From contig NZ_CALXGI010000006.1 of NCBI RefSeq assembly GCF_944387805.1, positions 1-64,000 on the forward strand: 64,000 nt of DNA, read 5' to 3'. Below, piece by piece: positions 63,648-64,000 of this stretch. The stretch is from an uncultured Pseudoflavonifractor sp. GTDB taxonomy: Bacteria; Bacillota; Clostridia; Oscillospirales; Oscillospiraceae. Below the pieces are notes generated by a model. That model was given only the letters and a program-made list of their open reading frames with translations, searched no databases and was not told the origin of the DNA. The position numbers were made by a program, and so were the translations under genes. Every line of letters begins with the position of its first letter. The stretch's first letter is position 1.

Positions 63648-64000
63648 CAGTCCTCCACCTCCTCACGGGGCCGCCGGGGCTTTCCGCCCCCGCCTCCGCC
63701 CCGCAGGGGGAACACTCCGGCCCAGCCCGACATGACCGACTGGCGGACAATGCTCAGCTTGGTGTCCCGGTCTCCGCCGGAGAGCTTGTCCAGCACGGTG
63801 AGCAGGGTCTTGATGGCCCTGGGGGTGTTCACCGCCTTGGACTTGGGCGCCTGTCGCACCTCCATGAGGGCCTGCAAGGCCTCGGTCAGTTCCGGGTCTC
63901 CGGCCACGTACCGGTTGAGCATGGCCCGGGCCTCCGGGTCCAGCTCTTTGCCCCTCCGCCCCCTGCCCCCTGATGGGGGCTTTAGGGGTTCTTGTTTATT
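63644..64000 (-). CDS. Phage replication initiator, C-terminal part (runs off window)
   Basis: The minus-strand frame is open to the window edge, so only the last 118 or so residues are seen: a linker KPPSGGRGRRGKELDPEARA, a helical domain (DPELTEALQALMEVRQAPKS, then AIKTLLTVLDKLSGGDRDTK) and LSIVRQSVMSGWAGVFPLRG, the usual C-terminal part of phage replication proteins that stand before a DnaB helicase and load it. The N-terminal DNA-binding part is outside the window. An ATG at 63922 is internal. Confidence 0.78.
   Translation of the reverse strand, partial: NKQEPLKPPSGGRGRRGKELDPEARAMLNRYVAGDPELTEALQALMEVRQAPKSKAVNTPRAIKTLLTVLDKLSGGDRDTKLSIVRQSVMSGWAGVFPLRGGGGGGKPRRPREEVEDW

Overview
The window reads as a GC-rich (about 60 percent, by eye) genome of a Gram-positive anaerobe of the Clostridia, most like the Oscillospiraceae (Flavonifractor/Lawsonibacter/Oscillibacter type). 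The evidence is the Firmicutes-type rpoBC-L7Ae-rpsL-rpsG-fusA-tuf order, the DUF4830 and DUF3842 family proteins, a PucR/CdaR-type regulator and an FtsEX-M23-S41 cluster. The assignment rests on protein resemblance alone; no rRNA or tRNA gene was seen.

Positions 1-39,060 are chromosomal. From the left on the minus strand: trmFO (its 3' end duplicated at the window edge), topA, dprA, an SpoU-type rRNA methyltransferase, a Ktr/Trk potassium uptake pair, lysS and greA, which has a perfect consensus promoter. Then come a hypothetical gene, an S41 protease, an M23 peptidoglycan hydrolase, ftsX and ftsE (division and wall hydrolysis), a PucR-type regulator and a pseudouridine synthase. A short plus-strand DUF4830 gene, a membrane protein and an MscS channel follow. 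The translation and transcription block comes next: tuf, fusA, rpsG, rpsL, an L7Ae protein, rpoC and rpoB. rpoBC has its own promoter and terminator, and the ribosomal cluster restarts from a separate TTGACT/TATAAT promoter. From 33.2 kb the plus strand carries an ECF-like sigma factor, its translationally coupled membrane partner, a polytopic glycosyltransferase, a small conserved protein and an SH3b-NlpC/P60 cell-wall hydrolase. DUF3842 and a small helical protein lie on the minus strand.

From about 39.3 kb to the right edge lies most of a siphovirus-like prophage, all genes on the minus strand, so gene order runs right to left: replication (initiator fragment, DnaB-like helicase, small protein, ParA, ParB-like), small accessory genes, an HUH rolling-circle-type Rep, a KTR zinc protein, HNH nuclease, terminase small and large subunits, portal, prohead protease, HK97 capsid, connectors, major tail protein, tail chaperones G and GT, tape measure, tail tip and adhesins, a nucleotidyltransferase, a multidomain lysin and holin. 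The integrase, lysogeny repressor and other attachment site are not in the window.

The most notable observations are in the prophage. A 17-bp palindrome of consensus GTGTCCRANTCGGACAC occurs four times and only there, three copies within 5 kb of the ParAB and replication genes, making it a candidate partition site or operator. A hidden -1 frameshift extension (48,631-48,816) supplies the T domain of the tail chaperone. A peptidoglycan-binding domain is nested inside the amidase domain of a four-domain lysin. A complete HUH Rep sits beside a 24-bp alternating CG/TG tract. A strongly structured, palindrome-rich segment follows the parB-like gene. A nucleotidyltransferase of the DNA polymerase beta type sits in the tail-lysis cassette.
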